Source: Caecitellus pseudoparvulus (taxonomy: Eukaryota; Bigyra: Bicosoecida). Taken from it: 64,000 bases of DNA. Position numbers and translations under genes: made by a program. The stretch is from NCBI GenBank assembly GCA_965644315.1, contig CBFFRQ010000068.1, forward strand, positions 1-64,000, given 5' to 3'. Positions 27,904 to 39,027 of the stretch are shown here, piece by piece. Within the stretch, counting starts at the first letter, position 1, and the number at the start of each line of letters is the position of its first letter. The notes below the pieces were generated by a model, which worked only from the letters and a program-made list of their open reading frames with translations, had not been told where the DNA came from and made no database searches.

Positions 27904-29477
27904 ATGGCAGCCGCGCTGGCAGCCCTGCGAGCCAGTGACGCAGCTTTGCGCCGTGCAGCCGTAGCCAGCTGCTGGCTCCCCGCCACGTCTGCATGTGCCA
28001 GGAGCATGAGCAGCGGCAAGGTGCCAGAGCACATCATGCAGATGGCGAGGACGCCCCAAACTGGCATTAGCCTGAAGCAGCTGATGGAGTTCGGGGCGAC
28101 TGTGAAGCAGGGAGGCAGCATGCGTGAAGAGACGCTCATCCAGGCTGCCAAGTTCCTGCACCACGAGCTGCCAGTGCGCTTCGCACACCGCATATCAGAG
28201 CTGCACAACCTCCCACACGGACTGGCGGCCATGCCCAGTGTGCAGCGAGTGGCGAGCTGGTACGAGGCGTGCATGCTGGCCTTCCTGCCCCACCACGCCT
28301 GCTGCACCAGCAGGGCCACTTATGTGAACGCAGGTATGAGCGGTCTTTGGAGGACTTGATTCAGACCCGTGCTCCTGTCACGGAGCAGGAGCTGAAGACC
28401 TTCGGGCGCCTACTGTCGGACATTTACCAGAGGTGAGGCGGGTGCTTGTCAATTTCCGCTCTCCACAAGCTTCTGCAGCACTCGGACGGCTCGCCCACCT
28501 CGCAGGCACGGGCCCACGCTTGTGACCATGGCGCGTGGTATTGTAGAGTTCAGGAAATCCCTGAAGCTCGCGTCGCCAGAAATGCTGCCAGCGAACGTGA
28601 GGCGGAGCGGCGTGGTACCTGCGAGGCTGGTGCTGCTTCAGCGTCTCGAGCCCTGCGCGCGAGCCTGCGCAGATTGAGCGGGACACGTTTGACTTCCTAG
28701 ACACCTTCTACCTGTCGCGCATCGGGATCCGGACGCTCATCGGTGCGACCTGCTCCGCGGGCGTCGGGCTCACAAAGCCCATCGCGCACTCCGTTCATGC
28801 TCCTCTGTGCTGCAGGGCAACACTTGGCGCTACAAGAGGACACGCCGGGGTTCGTGGGTATGATCCAAAGCGACATGAAGCCTGTGCAGGTCATCCAGGG
28901 CGCCGTGGACGACGCAGCCTTCATGTGCCACCGCACCTTCGGGGAGGCGCCAGACGTCGGCATTTACACGCGGGACGAAGACTTCGGCTTCCCGTACATC
29001 CCCTCCCACCTGCACCACATCATCTTCGAGTTGATGAAGAACAGCATGCGGGCGGTCATCGAGCAGCACAGCGAGAGCCTGGCAGGGGTGCTGCCCCCCA
29101 TCAAGGTCATCGTGGCCCAGGGCGACAGCAATGAAGACATCGTCATCAAAGTGTCGGACGAGGGCGGCGGCATCCCCCGCTCTGGCATGCGCCGCATCTG
29201 GTCGTACTTCTACACCACCTACGAAGTGCAGGGGGAGCGGGACGCAGGGGGCGGCGGGGCGTCGTCTGCCCTCGCCCACGACGACGCAGGGGACTTCACA
29301 ACAGACACGCCCATGGCGGGGCTGGGGTATGGCCTGCCCCTGTCCCGCCTCTTCACGCGGTACTTTGGGGGCGACCTCACCATCATCTCCATGGAGGGCT
29401 ACGGTACTGACGCGTACGTGCACTTGCGGCGCGTGGGGGACGCCGCTGAACCCATCACGAATAGCAAGTTCGTGTAG
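27904..29477 (+). CDS. PDK: Mitochondrial 2-oxoacid dehydrogenase kinase (PDK/BCKDK family)
   Basis: Five exons (27904-28259, 28334-28432, 28506-28596, 28673-28742, 28816-29477; introns 74, 73, 76 and 73 nt) encode 425 residues. The first 40 residues are Ala/Arg-rich and end in SACARSMSSGK, a likely mitochondrial presequence. Family motifs in order: ASWYERSLEDL, IYQRHGPTLVTMARG (His153), DTFYLSRIGIRTLIGQHLAL, the N-box ELMKNSMRAVIE near 274, DEGGGIP near 320, and GLGYGLPLSRLFTRYFGGDL near 374. These kinases phosphorylate E1 of the pyruvate or branched-chain dehydrogenase complexes with a GHKL ATP fold. The sequence does not decide between PDK and BCKDK. An Ala/Gly-rich insert (GGGGASSALAHDDAGD) lies in the ATP-lid region. 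The gene is convergent with the next, stop to stop, over 16 bp. Confidence 0.9.
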
Positions 29478-29493
29478 TCTGTTTGAATGCATT

Positions 29494-31884
29494 TCACTGC
29501 GCAGTGTCAGGTGGACACACGCCGCGCACTGGCGCCAGCTCCTGCACATCAGCGAGCACCCTCATGAGCTGAGTGCACTGGCCTTCTGCTCGGGGGGCGC
29601 CAGTTGCCAGCAGTTGCTCCACCGCTGCGTGGGCGAGGTGGGCGCCGCCTTGGACACGCCGCCAAGCCAGCGCCGGCGTGTCGGCAGTCACACACCCTTC
29701 AGCGTCCTGTAGCATGGGCAGCACTTCCCCTTGCACAGCGTCCAGGGCGGCGGTGGCAAGGCTGGCTGCCCAGCGCTGTGCCGCCCGGGGCTGCACCCAG
29801 CTGCGGCCGCTGGCCTGCAGCCCGCCCACCACTTCCCCAGCCCAAGCCAGCGCTTCACCCACAAGGTGCAGGCGGTGTCCACACACCAGCACACGCACGT
29901 CCACGTCGTCAGAAGGGGTGTCTGGCAAGCGCACATGCAGCTTAAGAAGCCGCAGCCAAGCATCTGCCATGCTCCAGGGCTGGCTGTGCAAGTGCCCCTG
30001 GCAGCTCTGGCAGGCAGACAGAGCCGTGGCCCACGCCGCAGCCAAGTGGTCGCAGGTGGCGCCTGTGCTGGCCGCTTGCACTGCACCGTGACAGGCATCC
30101 AGCAGGGCGATGTCGAAACGAGGGTAGGGTGCACACCCCGCTGCCAGCAGTCGGTTGTACACACGCCGCATGCGGTGAGCGTGGGCAAGGTGGGGTGCCG
30201 GAGCAGGGCGCCTCCACACGTGCATGTCTGCCACCGCGACGCTGTGCGTGGGCTCAGGCGGCGGGAGATCGACCCCTGCGAGGTCAGCCAGCAGCGTTGA
30301 GCCCCCTGCCTGTGCCTGGACGGCTGCTGCGTGCTGTCTCCCCGAAGCCGGCGAGCTCCTGGGCGGGCCAGCTGCGCTGGGTGCACTGCGGTGAGGGGCT
30401 AGCGCCTGCATGGCCGCCAGCACGCAGGCGGGGGCGTCCTTCGGCAAGCGCGTGCCCACTCGAGCCCCGTCGCCCAGCAAGTACTCCAGGTGTCCCAAGT
30501 CACCCTGCCCCGCGACGGCCGGCAGCAGGCAGGCCAGGGAGGCGGTTGCCGCCGCGCCACGCTGCTGGAAGTGCACGAACTCTGCCTCACTGGCACGCCC
30601 GCCCATGAGCAGCGCATGCACGAAAGCTGCAGTGGGCAAGGGGGCGTGGGCCAGGGGCCTGCGCAGGGCATTGGCGCGCTGCTGCCCCTGCAGCCACCGC
30701 AGCATGTCCCGGGCGTGCCCTGCTGCCCACGGCTGCTTGCGGGGCCTGCTGGCCCAGGCGGACGCCACCACCCGCGGGGCCGTGGCGATGAACACTCGCC
30801 GCGCAAAGGAGAGGTGGCCACGGCTTGCCAGCGCTGCAATGGCGGTGGCGGTGGCAGTGGGCAGCCACACGGCAGACGCCACTCGCTGCGACTCCACCAG
30901 CACATTGCGCAGCGGACTAGCTGCCTCCGCCGGCCCCTCAGGCTGGGCGGCCTGACCCAGCACGCGCACAGCACGGGGCACGCCAGAGGCCCTGCCTGGC
31001 GCACTCTCCACCCCCACCACCCCCTCCGTCGCCATCGAGGCAAGGCGGGCAGGCCTGCCTTGGTGCAGGCTGCGCAGGAGCGCCATGATGTCAGCTGCAG
31101 GCTCCGGCCCGGCTCCCAGCGCGTGCACAGCGACAGCAGCTGTGATGTCTGTCCACGTCACAGCTGTGGGACTTGGTGCAGCACAGCTGGCGGTGATGAC
31201 GGCGGCTGCTGCAGCTGGCACCCAGCACCCGGCAGCCTGTGCCTGCCACGCCGCAGCCAGCAACACCCGCCCCGCTGCGATGGCCCCTCCCGCGGAGTCA
31301 CACACTGCATCGTGGACGGCGGCCATAGGCAGGGGCTCTGGGCCGCCCTGCACCACCAAGGCAATGCTGCCCAGCATGTCGCCAGAGGGCTGGGCAGTGG
31401 CAGGCGCTGCGGCGGCGCAGGCCAGCACGCAGCTCAGTAGGCGCCTCTGGAGGTCAGGGGGCAGCACGACGCCTTTGAGGGCCAAGGCCTTCAAGGCAGC
31501 AACGGCGTGTTCCAGGGCGCCCGTCTGCGCGCTGCCTGCCGCTGCCTGCACAATTTCTCCAGCCGCCTGGCTTGCCGTGCCCAGCTGTCCCGCGTCCAGC
31601 GCTTCCTGCAGCGCCAGTTGCCCAGCCTTCCACGCAGGACGTTTGCTCTGCATGGCAGCCTGGACAGCATCCAACAGCTCCTTTGCTGTCCTGCGGGCGC
31701 CACTACGGCTGGGACTGGGGCCTTGCAGCACTGCCGAAGCAGAGCTAGCAAAGTGCCGAGCGCCACCCGGAAACACACACGCGCCAAGGGCTCTCGCGCC
31801 GAGCGGCGCAGCCACAGAGCATGCCACGGCCAGATGAGTGCCAGAACATACATTCCATCGCTGCACTAAACGCACTATGGCCAT
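29494..31884 (-). CDS. Organelle-targeted helical-repeat (PPR-like) protein
   Basis: A single-exon frame of 796 residues. The N-terminus (MAIVRLVQRWNVCSGTHLAV, later GGARHFASSASAVLQ) has the composition of a mitochondrial presequence. The rest is almost wholly Ala-rich helix in units reminiscent of pentatricopeptide-type repeats (for example FVHALLMGGRASEAEFVHFQ and VYNRLLAAGCAPYPRFDIAL), but no clean 35-residue consensus can be laid out by eye. Such proteins typically bind organellar RNA. No catalytic motif is visible. High Ala content and GC-rich codons make the repeat pattern hard to judge, so the PPR link is tentative. It is convergent with the kinase gene on its 3' side. Confidence 0.6.
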   Translation of the reverse strand: MAIVRLVQRWNVCSGTHLAVACSVAAPLGARALGACVFPGGARHFASSASAVLQGPSPSRSGARRTAKELLDAVQAAMQSKRPAWKAGQLALQEALDAGQLGTASQAAGEIVQAAAGSAQTGALEHAVAALKALALKGVVLPPDLQRRLLSCVLACAAAAPATAQPSGDMLGSIALVVQGGPEPLPMAAVHDAVCDSAGGAIAAGRVLLAAAWQAQAAGCWVPAAAAAVITASCAAPSPTAVTWTDITAAVAVHALGAGPEPAADIMALLRSLHQGRPARLASMATEGVVGVESAPGRASGVPRAVRVLGQAAQPEGPAEAASPLRNVLVESQRVASAVWLPTATATAIAALASRGHLSFARRVFIATAPRVVASAWASRPRKQPWAAGHARDMLRWLQGQQRANALRRPLAHAPLPTAAFVHALLMGGRASEAEFVHFQQRGAAATASLACLLPAVAGQGDLGHLEYLLGDGARVGTRLPKDAPACVLAAMQALAPHRSAPSAAGPPRSSPASGRQHAAAVQAQAGGSTLLADLAGVDLPPPEPTHSVAVADMHVWRRPAPAPHLAHAHRMRRVYNRLLAAGCAPYPRFDIALLDACHGAVQAASTGATCDHLAAAWATALSACQSCQGHLHSQPWSMADAWLRLLKLHVRLPDTPSDDVDVRVLVCGHRLHLVGEALAWAGEVVGGLQASGRSWVQPRAAQRWAASLATAALDAVQGEVLPMLQDAEGCVTADTPALAWRRVQGGAHLAHAAVEQLLATGAPRAEGQCTQLMRVLADVQELAPVRGVCPPDTAQ

Positions 31885-32059
31885 ACTGCTTCGGGCCTTG
31901 CAGTGCAGCGCCCGCTCCTGTGCGTGCTGCGGAAATTGCTACAGCCCTCACACGCCGCAAGTCTCCCTCGCCTACGCATGCGAAGTAGGCTATCGCACGC
32001 GGGGAAGGGACAATGCAATGCAAATGCACTACGTTTATGTGAGAAATTTGTTACATTTC

Positions 32060-35000
32060 TTACTGGCTGCGGTTCTTTGCCCAGTAACGAGCAGCCAGCA
32101 CTACGGCGGCCACAACCCCGACTGTGCCCACGATGGCAAGGCCAGTGCTCAAGCCACTAGCCGTAGACGCCGGCATCTCCTTCTCCAGCACCTTCTCCAT
32201 CTGCACTTGTGCCGCTCCTGCCATGTTTGCAAGTGCACCCCCCGTCTCCGTGCCGCTCGCCTCAGCAGCAGACGCCTCTCCAGACAAGGCACGCAGCTCC
32301 GCCGCCTTCGTCGCGACCTCTGCCTTGGCGGCTTCCTGCCTCGCCTTGGCGGCTTCTTCCCTGGCCTTGGCAGCTTCCATGGCACTGGTCACTGCGGTGT
32401 CTTGGGGCGCTGCAAGCTCCTGCCCGGCATCATCTGCCACGCCAGCACCCGCAGTAGCGCTTGGCTCCGCCTCGCCACCCGGGGAAGCCTCGTCTGACGG
32501 CCCGCCCTCACTCGTCGGTTCGGCAGAGGACGCATCGCCATCCCCTGCAGGTGCGGGAGACTGATCTCCAGCATCAGCGACCTCCCCACCCAGGGCTTCG
32601 TCCAGAGCACTGTCAAGGCCTTCTTGCTCAGCAGCAGCAGCCTCAGCAGCGGCCTTCTCTGCAGCAGCAGCCTCAGCTGCCGCCTTCTCTGCAGCTGCCT
32701 TTTCAGCAGCAGCCTTCTCAGCAGCAGCCTGCTCTGCAGCAGCCGCCTTCTCTGCAGCTGCCTTCTCAGCAGCAGCCTTCTCAGCAGCAGCCTTCTCTGC
32801 GGCAGCAGCCTCAGCGGCAGCCTTCTCTGCGGCAGCCTTCTCTGCGGCAGCAGCCTCAGCGGCAGCCTTCTCTGCGGCAGCCTTCTCTGCGGCAGCAGCC
32901 TCAGCTGCCGCCTTCTCTGCAGCCGCCTTCTCAGCAGCTGCCTTCTCAGCAGCCGCCTTCTCTGCAGCTGCCTTCTCAGCAGCGGCCTTCTCTGCAGCTG
33001 CCTTCTCAGCAGCAGCCTTCTCTGCAGCGGCAGCCTCAGCTGCCGCCTTCTCTGCAGCCGCCTTCTCTGCAGCGGCAGCCTCAGCAGCGGCCTTCTCAGC
33101 AGCCGCCTTCTCTGCGGCAGCAGCCTCAGCGGCAGCCTTCTCTGCGGCAGCAGCCTCAGCTGCCGCCTTCTCAGCTGCCAGAGTCAGCCGCCCCTTGACT
33201 TCAACGTAGGAAGACCTGTGCAGAGGCTCCTGTGCTGCCAAGGTTTCCGCATCACGAGAGACCATCTTGGAGCAGATGGGGTGGTAAAGGGGCCCTTGTT
33301 CCTGCAGCAGCTGCAGCGCTGCCGCCCGGTGGTCAGCATCAGCCAGGACATCCCTGAACAAGGGACGCACGTACTTCATGCGGCCGTAGGACCGGAGGAA
33401 GTCCTGCACCTGTGCCCAATCGGCATGCCCAGCTTGCACCGTGGCACGCAGCCACCTGAACTTCACTTCGCAGTTCTGGGAAGCTGAGAAGCCGTAGGCA
33501 CCATCCATGGCGTCCACGCTGGCGGCGGGGAGGCGGCCAGGGGGCACCGCAGCAGCCAACTCCGCCATCTTGTCCAGAAGGCTCTCCAGCAGTGCGACCT
33601 TGCGGGAGGAGGACCAACCAGAGATGTCCACGCCCTCCTCAGGGGCATCGGGCGCCGTGTCCAGCCACGCCTGCGCCACCTCCCCGCAGGCGTCCAGCTG
33701 GGACGTGTCGTAGGTGGGGGGCACGTGGGGCATGCCTGGAGTGTGCAACCACGTCTGCCAGTCGATGTCGTCCAGAGTGCAGCCTGGGCCCATGTCTGCG
33801 CTGTGGAAGAAGTGCAGGAGGAAGTCGCGGAAGTCGGCGGTGGTGAGGGAGGTGTTGGCGAACTTGGCGATGTAGGCGAGCATGAAGGGCTCCCAGTACT
33901 GAGGCCCGCCCACCTTGCTCTGCAGCCACTGCAGCAGGTAGTACCCCTTCTCGTACGGCACGCGGGAGAAGCTGTCGTCGGGGTCCACGCCGTCCAAGGC
34001 AGGCACCAGGCAGGTGTAGGCGTGGTCGTGGCCGTGGCGGCAGACGTCCTCCTTCAGCCCAGCCAGGCCCAGCAGGGAGTCAAAGTCCCAGAAGGCCTCT
34101 GCAGCAGCATCGCCCTCTCGCTGCCGCACCACCGCCTGCACCATCTTGCGCTGCACCATCATGGTCCACCCTTCGTTCAGCCAGAAGTGCTCCCATGTGC
34201 GGGAGGTGACCAAGTTGCCAGTCCAGGAGTGTGCCAGCTCGTGCGCCACGACGTCTGCGAGGGACTTGTCCCCTGCCAGCAGCGTGGGTGTGACGTTGAT
34301 GAGGTTGCCCTCCATGCCGCCATACGGGAACGAGGGCGGCATGACCAGCAGGTGAACATGGCCCCACTTGTACGAGCCCAGCAGGGCCTCACCCGCCTTC
34401 AAATACAGCTCCGTGTCCTCGAATTCGTGCGCGGCGGCGTCCACCAGGGACGGCTCTGCCCACACGAAGACGCGGGGAGACAGCTCACGACTGGCGAGGT
34501 GGCCCACTGCCAGGGACACGAGGTACGACGGCACGGGCACTGGCTGCCTGAAGGAGAAGACCTTGAGGGAGTCCTCCTCATCGGGGGTGTCTTCTTCTTC
34601 GCATTGGATGGCACCCATGAGCACAGTGACGTCCTGCACAGAGGGCCAAAAGCGGGGGGGGGGGGGAGTGCAGCCGACGGTGCGCCAGCGCTGGCCAGTG
34701 CCGCATCACGCACGTCGGTGACGGAGACCTTGGAGGTGAAGGTGAACTTCACCGCGGGCGTATCTTGGCAAGGGTACATGCTGCGTGCATGAATGGCCTG
34801 GAAATGGGGCGGGTGAGCAGGTGTGGGGGAGTGTGTGGGTCGGCGTGGTGCATGGTGCTGCACGCACCTGGCATTGCGTGAACAGAAACGGCTGCTGCTT
34901 GTCCTTCGTCTGCTCCGCGGTCAGCCACTGCAGGGCCTGGGAGTCCTTGGTCGTTTCATACTCAATGCGAAGGCGGCCCTCATCAGTCCAAGTCTCAGGC

Positions 35001-35370
35001 AGGGGAATGCGCAGCGCCGAGCCGAAACACGCAACTGGCTCCTCCACAATGAAATCCTCAACCGAGACTTCTGCAGCAGTGCGCGGCAAGCGGGGTGTGT
35101 GCCTGAGGCGGCATGGCTGACCATGTGCCGCTCAGTCCACCCACCTGTTTCCTCATCCAGCATCACCGCCACGCCGGTGATGTTCAGGTGGTTCGTGTCC
35201 AGGACAATGGTGTCAATTTCCGCGCCGTCTTCCACGCCGAAGGTGTACTCCACGCTGCCTCGCAGGACACTGGCCTCGAAGTCCACGGCCCAGGCGAAGT
35301 CAGCATGTACGACTGACACCTCCTCATAGTTGGATAGCGTGTGCTTGTCTGTGGAGCTATCTGCCGACAT
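32060..35370 (-). CDS. LTA4H-type M1 aminopeptidase with Ala-Lys-Glu stalk and C-terminal membrane anchor
   Basis: Four exons (35370-35145, 35070-34868, 34797-34714, 34633-32060; introns 74, 70 and 80 nt), 1028 residues. The zinc site is HELAH at 302-306 with the third ligand in WLNEG at Glu325, exactly the HExxH-x18-E spacing of family M1. PYGGMEGNLINVTPTLLAGD resembles the leukotriene A4 hydrolase/aminopeptidase B branch (GGMEN becomes GGMEG). After the catalytic and helical domain (to about 650) comes a ~185-residue AAAEKAAAEAAAAEK repeat, an acidic Pro/Gly/Ser stretch, and finally STGLAIVGTVGVVAAVVLAA followed by RYWAKNRSQ, which looks like a C-terminal (tail-anchor type) transmembrane segment. 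Ordinary LTA4H is ~610 residues and soluble. The catalytic part would face the cytosol if tail-anchored. Confidence 0.87.
32625..33180 (-). repeat. Imperfect coding repeat, (AAAEK)n tract
   Basis: About 555 bp of short imperfect repeats, built on GCTGCTGAGAAGGCTGCC-like units on the minus strand, encode roughly 185 residues of EKAAAE and EAAAAEKAAAE. Synonymous codon changes are common, so the tract is not a freshly expanded microsatellite. The composition predicts a long, highly charged alpha-helix. It is entirely within the aminopeptidase gene. Confidence 0.9.
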
Positions 35371-36628
35371 GGCTGCCTGGTGCGGTGCCGGGCTTCGAGG
35401 AGCGGCTTTCGATGACGCCTGTCCGGCTCACAAGCGCGGGAGAGCGGGGTCGAGGGGGGGGAGAAGGCGATACAGTTTGTTTGAGGCGTGTGGTGGCGTT
35501 GTTTTGCAGCAGCGTCACAGCTGTTACCGTTGCCGGTGCGGACAGTGGTCCAACTGCAGCTACGTGGACGTGCAGCGGTCTCTTGGGAATGCAAGAAGTC
35601 CTACGTCTCGCACAACCTCAAAGGAAGAAAGAGGGGTAGGTGGGGGTCTGCTTTTGGTTTCTGCCTTGCGCGCTGGCACTTTCCAGAGAGACTCCCGGCG
35701 TCGCTGCTTGTCAGGCTGAGCAGGAAGCCGCGCCCCTCGGCAGCTGCGGGTGCTGCGGGGGCAGCGCCTGAGCATGAGCAAGGACGCTGGCACAGTGCGC
35801 TTGGCAGCTTGTGCCGAAGTAAGGAGGTGCGGGCGCCTCCTCTACGTTGTGTACTTCACTGGGGCGGCGAGTGAGGGCGCCACGTCAGCGACAGCACTTG
35901 CCGTGCACCTCGCCGCTTCCGCTGCAGCGAGCGTGGCCTCGCTTCCAGTTGCCTTGCGCCGGCGCTTGGACAACGGCGGAGTGCAGGGAAGAGCACACAG
36001 GCGATGCAGGGAGGCATGCGGGTGGGGACTGTTTTCAGTGAGCATTGTACCTACAGGGATGGGAAGCTTTTGCGCAGTCTCCGCGTGCAGGGCGCGCAAG
36101 CGCTGGGGTGGATGGGTGGTGCCGGCTTGGAGGGGCAGTGCAGCAGCTGCAGTTTGGCTGTCGAGCGAACGCCCTCAGCCGACAAATCCTGCGTGCCGGT
36201 CGACGCACTCCGACCCTGCATGGATTCAAAGGTCTCCAGGGTAGCCCATCCGCCCTGCACTCCCCCCCGCACCAGCCCTGCAGAGCTCAGTGACGAGCAT
36301 TTCGCTTGCTCTGCTGCGCCGTCCCCGTTGGGCCTGGCTCTTTTGGCGTGTCGCGGGAAGCAAGACTGCCGGCACTGCACACCAACCACGCTGCCAGGCT
36401 TGATCCCAGCTCGCCAGGTGCAGCTCACACATCGCACCTACGTCTTCCAGGGTGCGTAGCCGCGCCCACTGCTTCGCGCGCCGCGCCAGGGGGCCTCGCC
36501 GAGGCGGCTGCACCTGATAGGTGCAAGGTGGGCTGCTTGCTTTGCCAGATGACGCCGGGCCTTGCAGCGCCGCCCACCGCACGCCCGCACGCGTCACCGC
36601 GGCCCTTCCACGCAGGGTCTGCGCCACA
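35371..36628. other. Divergent intergenic region, no gene established
   Basis: About 1.26 kb between the minus-strand aminopeptidase and the plus-strand Zn2Cys6 gene. It should contain both promoters. An ATG at 35774 opens MSKDAGTVRLAACAE before a strong GTAAGG donor, and an in-frame stretch near 36004 (MQGGMRVGTVFSEHCTYRDG) is open, so a small spliced gene is possible. I could not build a consistent model and recognise nothing. Confidence 0.35.
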
Positions 36629-38580
36629 ATGACTCGCAAACGCTCCAGTGGCGGCAAGCCAAAGGCTGTGCGGCCTGGCTACGCGTGGTGAGTTGGCCCT
36701 CAGCGCAGGCAAGGCAGCTGACACAGCTGTCCCAGGCGGCGTTTGCCGGACCGCCGCGAGGCCTGCTCCGCCAGCCCCAGCACCTCGCACGACGCTCCTC
36801 CCCCCTGTCCCTTCGCAGCAACCACTGCGCAAAGGCAAAGGTGTGTGGCTTGGGCGAGGAGGGGGAGCACCCTGCCCTGTCACTGTGCAGCACGGGCTAC
36901 TTTGCTGTCGGCTTCGTCACGCCGCTTTCGCCCCCGCTCCGCCCCCACAGAAGCGATGCAGCGGGACAATCGGTGCCAAAGCCTGTGAACAGTGCATTGC
37001 AAAGGGCCTGGAAGCCACGTGCGCGCCTGTTCAGACGCGGCGCGCTTTCAGCGGTGCGTGCGCCAGGGCTCCCACCTGAGCCGCCTCGCCGGAGTGTGAC
37101 TGCCCGCACCCTTCTCCCCGCTCACACTCGCACAGGGCCCCGACGGGACAAGGCCAGTGGTTTAGCAGGCAGTAAATCCGCCGGTGTAGCACCTGCGCCT
37201 GAAAGTGTACGTGCCTGGGCAGTCTGGAGGGCAGTCTGCGCAGACACCTCTCCGCGTGTGCCGCCCGGCGAGCTGCGGCTGGCGCTGCCTCGCGTAGGAC
37301 CTTTTCTGATCCCGGGGCGGGCTGTCGTGCCTACATGCACCGGGAGAAGCACGTTACAGGCATGTCTAGTGCTGTTCCTCGTGTTGCCCTGGTCTGTGGA
37401 GGCTGGCTCCCAGCTTACGAGAGGTGTTGCGCGGAATCGTAGAGTGGTGGCCAGGCCTGCGATGCGCAGCTGATGCCGGGATCACCCCGTTCACCCCCCA
37501 CCGCCGCAGGCTTCGATATTTGCACGGAGTCATGGTGCCATGCATCACTACAGTGAGATCCGCCCAGTCTGCCGCGCGCGCTGGTCTGCGCACCCTCGCA
37601 CTTTGCGCCGCCTGCACCGCTCCTGTGCAGTCGACCCCTCACGGAACCCAGCTGCTGTAGCTGCCCAGTGGACGCCCGGATTTTCCGTCGGTGGCCCCCC
37701 CACACAGGTGACCAGACCCCACCCGCAGACACTGTACACGCCAGATGCCTTGGGCATGCCCTGGGGCGGGGGTGGGGCACTGCCCTTGCCCAGCCGGGCA
37801 CATGCGGCCTTCCACCCCGCGCACAGTGCGTCGACTCCCCACCACCTGCACGTCAACCAGGGAATGCCCCACAAAGCCACGCCAGGATACACGATGCCCC
37901 CCCATGGGCAGCCAGGGGACCCTCTGGCGCCAGGCATGGCCGTCTCCTGGGGCACAGCTCGCAGCCTCAGCGGAGAAGTCGCCTTTTCTCACATGCAGGC
38001 AAGTGAGGTGCAAGCTGGGCGAGCTGAAAGCCAGTGGCTCGCGCCAGTGGCTACCAGGAGCTCTGGGAACACACCAGTGCACTCTGACGCACCCTTTCCC
38101 CAGCGATCATGGCCTGGAAGTGGGTGGTTGACCGCGCCACATGGCGGAATGGGCATGCCGCCTGCATCTCCCACCGCCGCAGCGCCTGCCTCCTGGGCGC
38201 CCGCTCGCACCGTGAGCTCTCTATCCGGCAAGCGGCCGAGGCAAGAGGCGAGCAAAGACCTGCCGCCAGGGCATTTCACTGGCTCCCCCACCCCACCTCC
38301 AGCAGATGGGGCAGGCACCGCCTCCCACGTGCAAGACCCAACTGCGCAGTGGCAGCCCGCCGCCAAAGCACCGCGGGCAGAGGGCTCCAAATGCCGCAGT
38401 TCAGCTGTTCCGCAGCAGGTGCAAGGTGTGGCAGCGCACGCTGGTGCAAGAGTTGAGGGTGGTGCCACTCGCCCGGCTCTGGTGCAACCCAGCCACCTAC
38501 CCGTCACAACGGTGCACCCCGCTCACCGAAACGGCGCAGCAGCGAGCCAGGCGTGGGCTTCGGCGCCTGTTATGCTGTAG
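36629..38580 (+). CDS. Zn2Cys6 binuclear-cluster DNA-binding protein
   Basis: The first exons are clear: 36629-36687, 36819-36840 (22 nt), 36951-37053, then from 37136; introns 131, 110 and 82 nt. They assemble to a basic N-terminus MTRKRSSGGKPKAVRPGYA followed by Cys20, 23, 30, 39, 42 and 51, a C-x2-C-x6-C-x8-C-x2-C-x8-C cluster (CNHCAKAKKRC, then CEQCIAKG). A basic linker (GPRRDK) follows, as in fungal-type zinc-cluster regulators, so a nuclear transcription factor is likely. The remaining exons between about 37200 and 37540 could not be fixed. The frame 37540-38580, rich in Pro, His and Gly with a basic SGKRPRQEASKDL, is the probable C-terminal half. No middle homology region is visible. 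Confidence 0.6.
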
Positions 38581-39027
38581 GCCGGGCAGCGCTCCTCGTC
38601 GCTACTGCAGTGTCATCCTTCGCTCCCTTTGCTCTCGAAACCTGCGTCTCCAGCCAGCCCCTTGCTGTGTCGAAAAGCGTCCAATGTCAAGTCAGCAGGC
38701 CTTGGGGGCTCAGCGATTGCCCCCTGCGAGCCTTCTGTTGGGCAGGCTCGTCTGCCCTCGGCGGCTTCCACGTCCGTGTGCTGGGTCCTGAATTGATGAA
38801 AGTCATGCCCGCTGCGTCTTTAAGTGATCTCTCTGCAATGTAGTGTCTTCTCTGGCTTCTGCAGCGCTGGGGCGCGTGGCAAGGCGCGCCAGCACTTGAC
38901 GCTCGGTTCAAGTGCACTTCACGAGGCTGACCTTGCTTGCACCAAGCGCACGGACGGCCCACGCGAGGCTGTCGGGCAGGCAGTGCATTGTATGAGCATG
39001 AGGGACAAGGTGGCCGACATGCTCTCG
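38581..39027. other. Convergent intergenic region, no gene seen
   Basis: About 450 bp between the ends of the Zn2Cys6 gene (plus) and the alpha-amylase gene (minus). It should hold the 3' ends of both transcripts. No repeats, RNA genes or recognisable frames. Confidence 0.5.

Noticed and set aside
32625-33180. Regular short repeats that might be read as a CRISPR array
   Set aside because: No spacers and no constant repeat length; the repeats are in frame and encode an Ala/Lys/Glu helix in a eukaryotic gene.
34664-34676. G-run in the aminopeptidase gene considered as a frameshift
   Set aside because: It falls inside intron 3 (34634-34713) in the model that restores the family sequence, so it does not affect the reading frame. 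The same holds for the C-run at 48444-48457 (intron) and the G-run at 60499-60508 (3' UTR).
35774-36200. Possible small spliced gene starting MSKDAGTVRLAACAE
   Set aside because: A good donor follows, but no acceptor gave a recognisable or convincingly coding continuation, so it is mentioned only in the intergenic entry.
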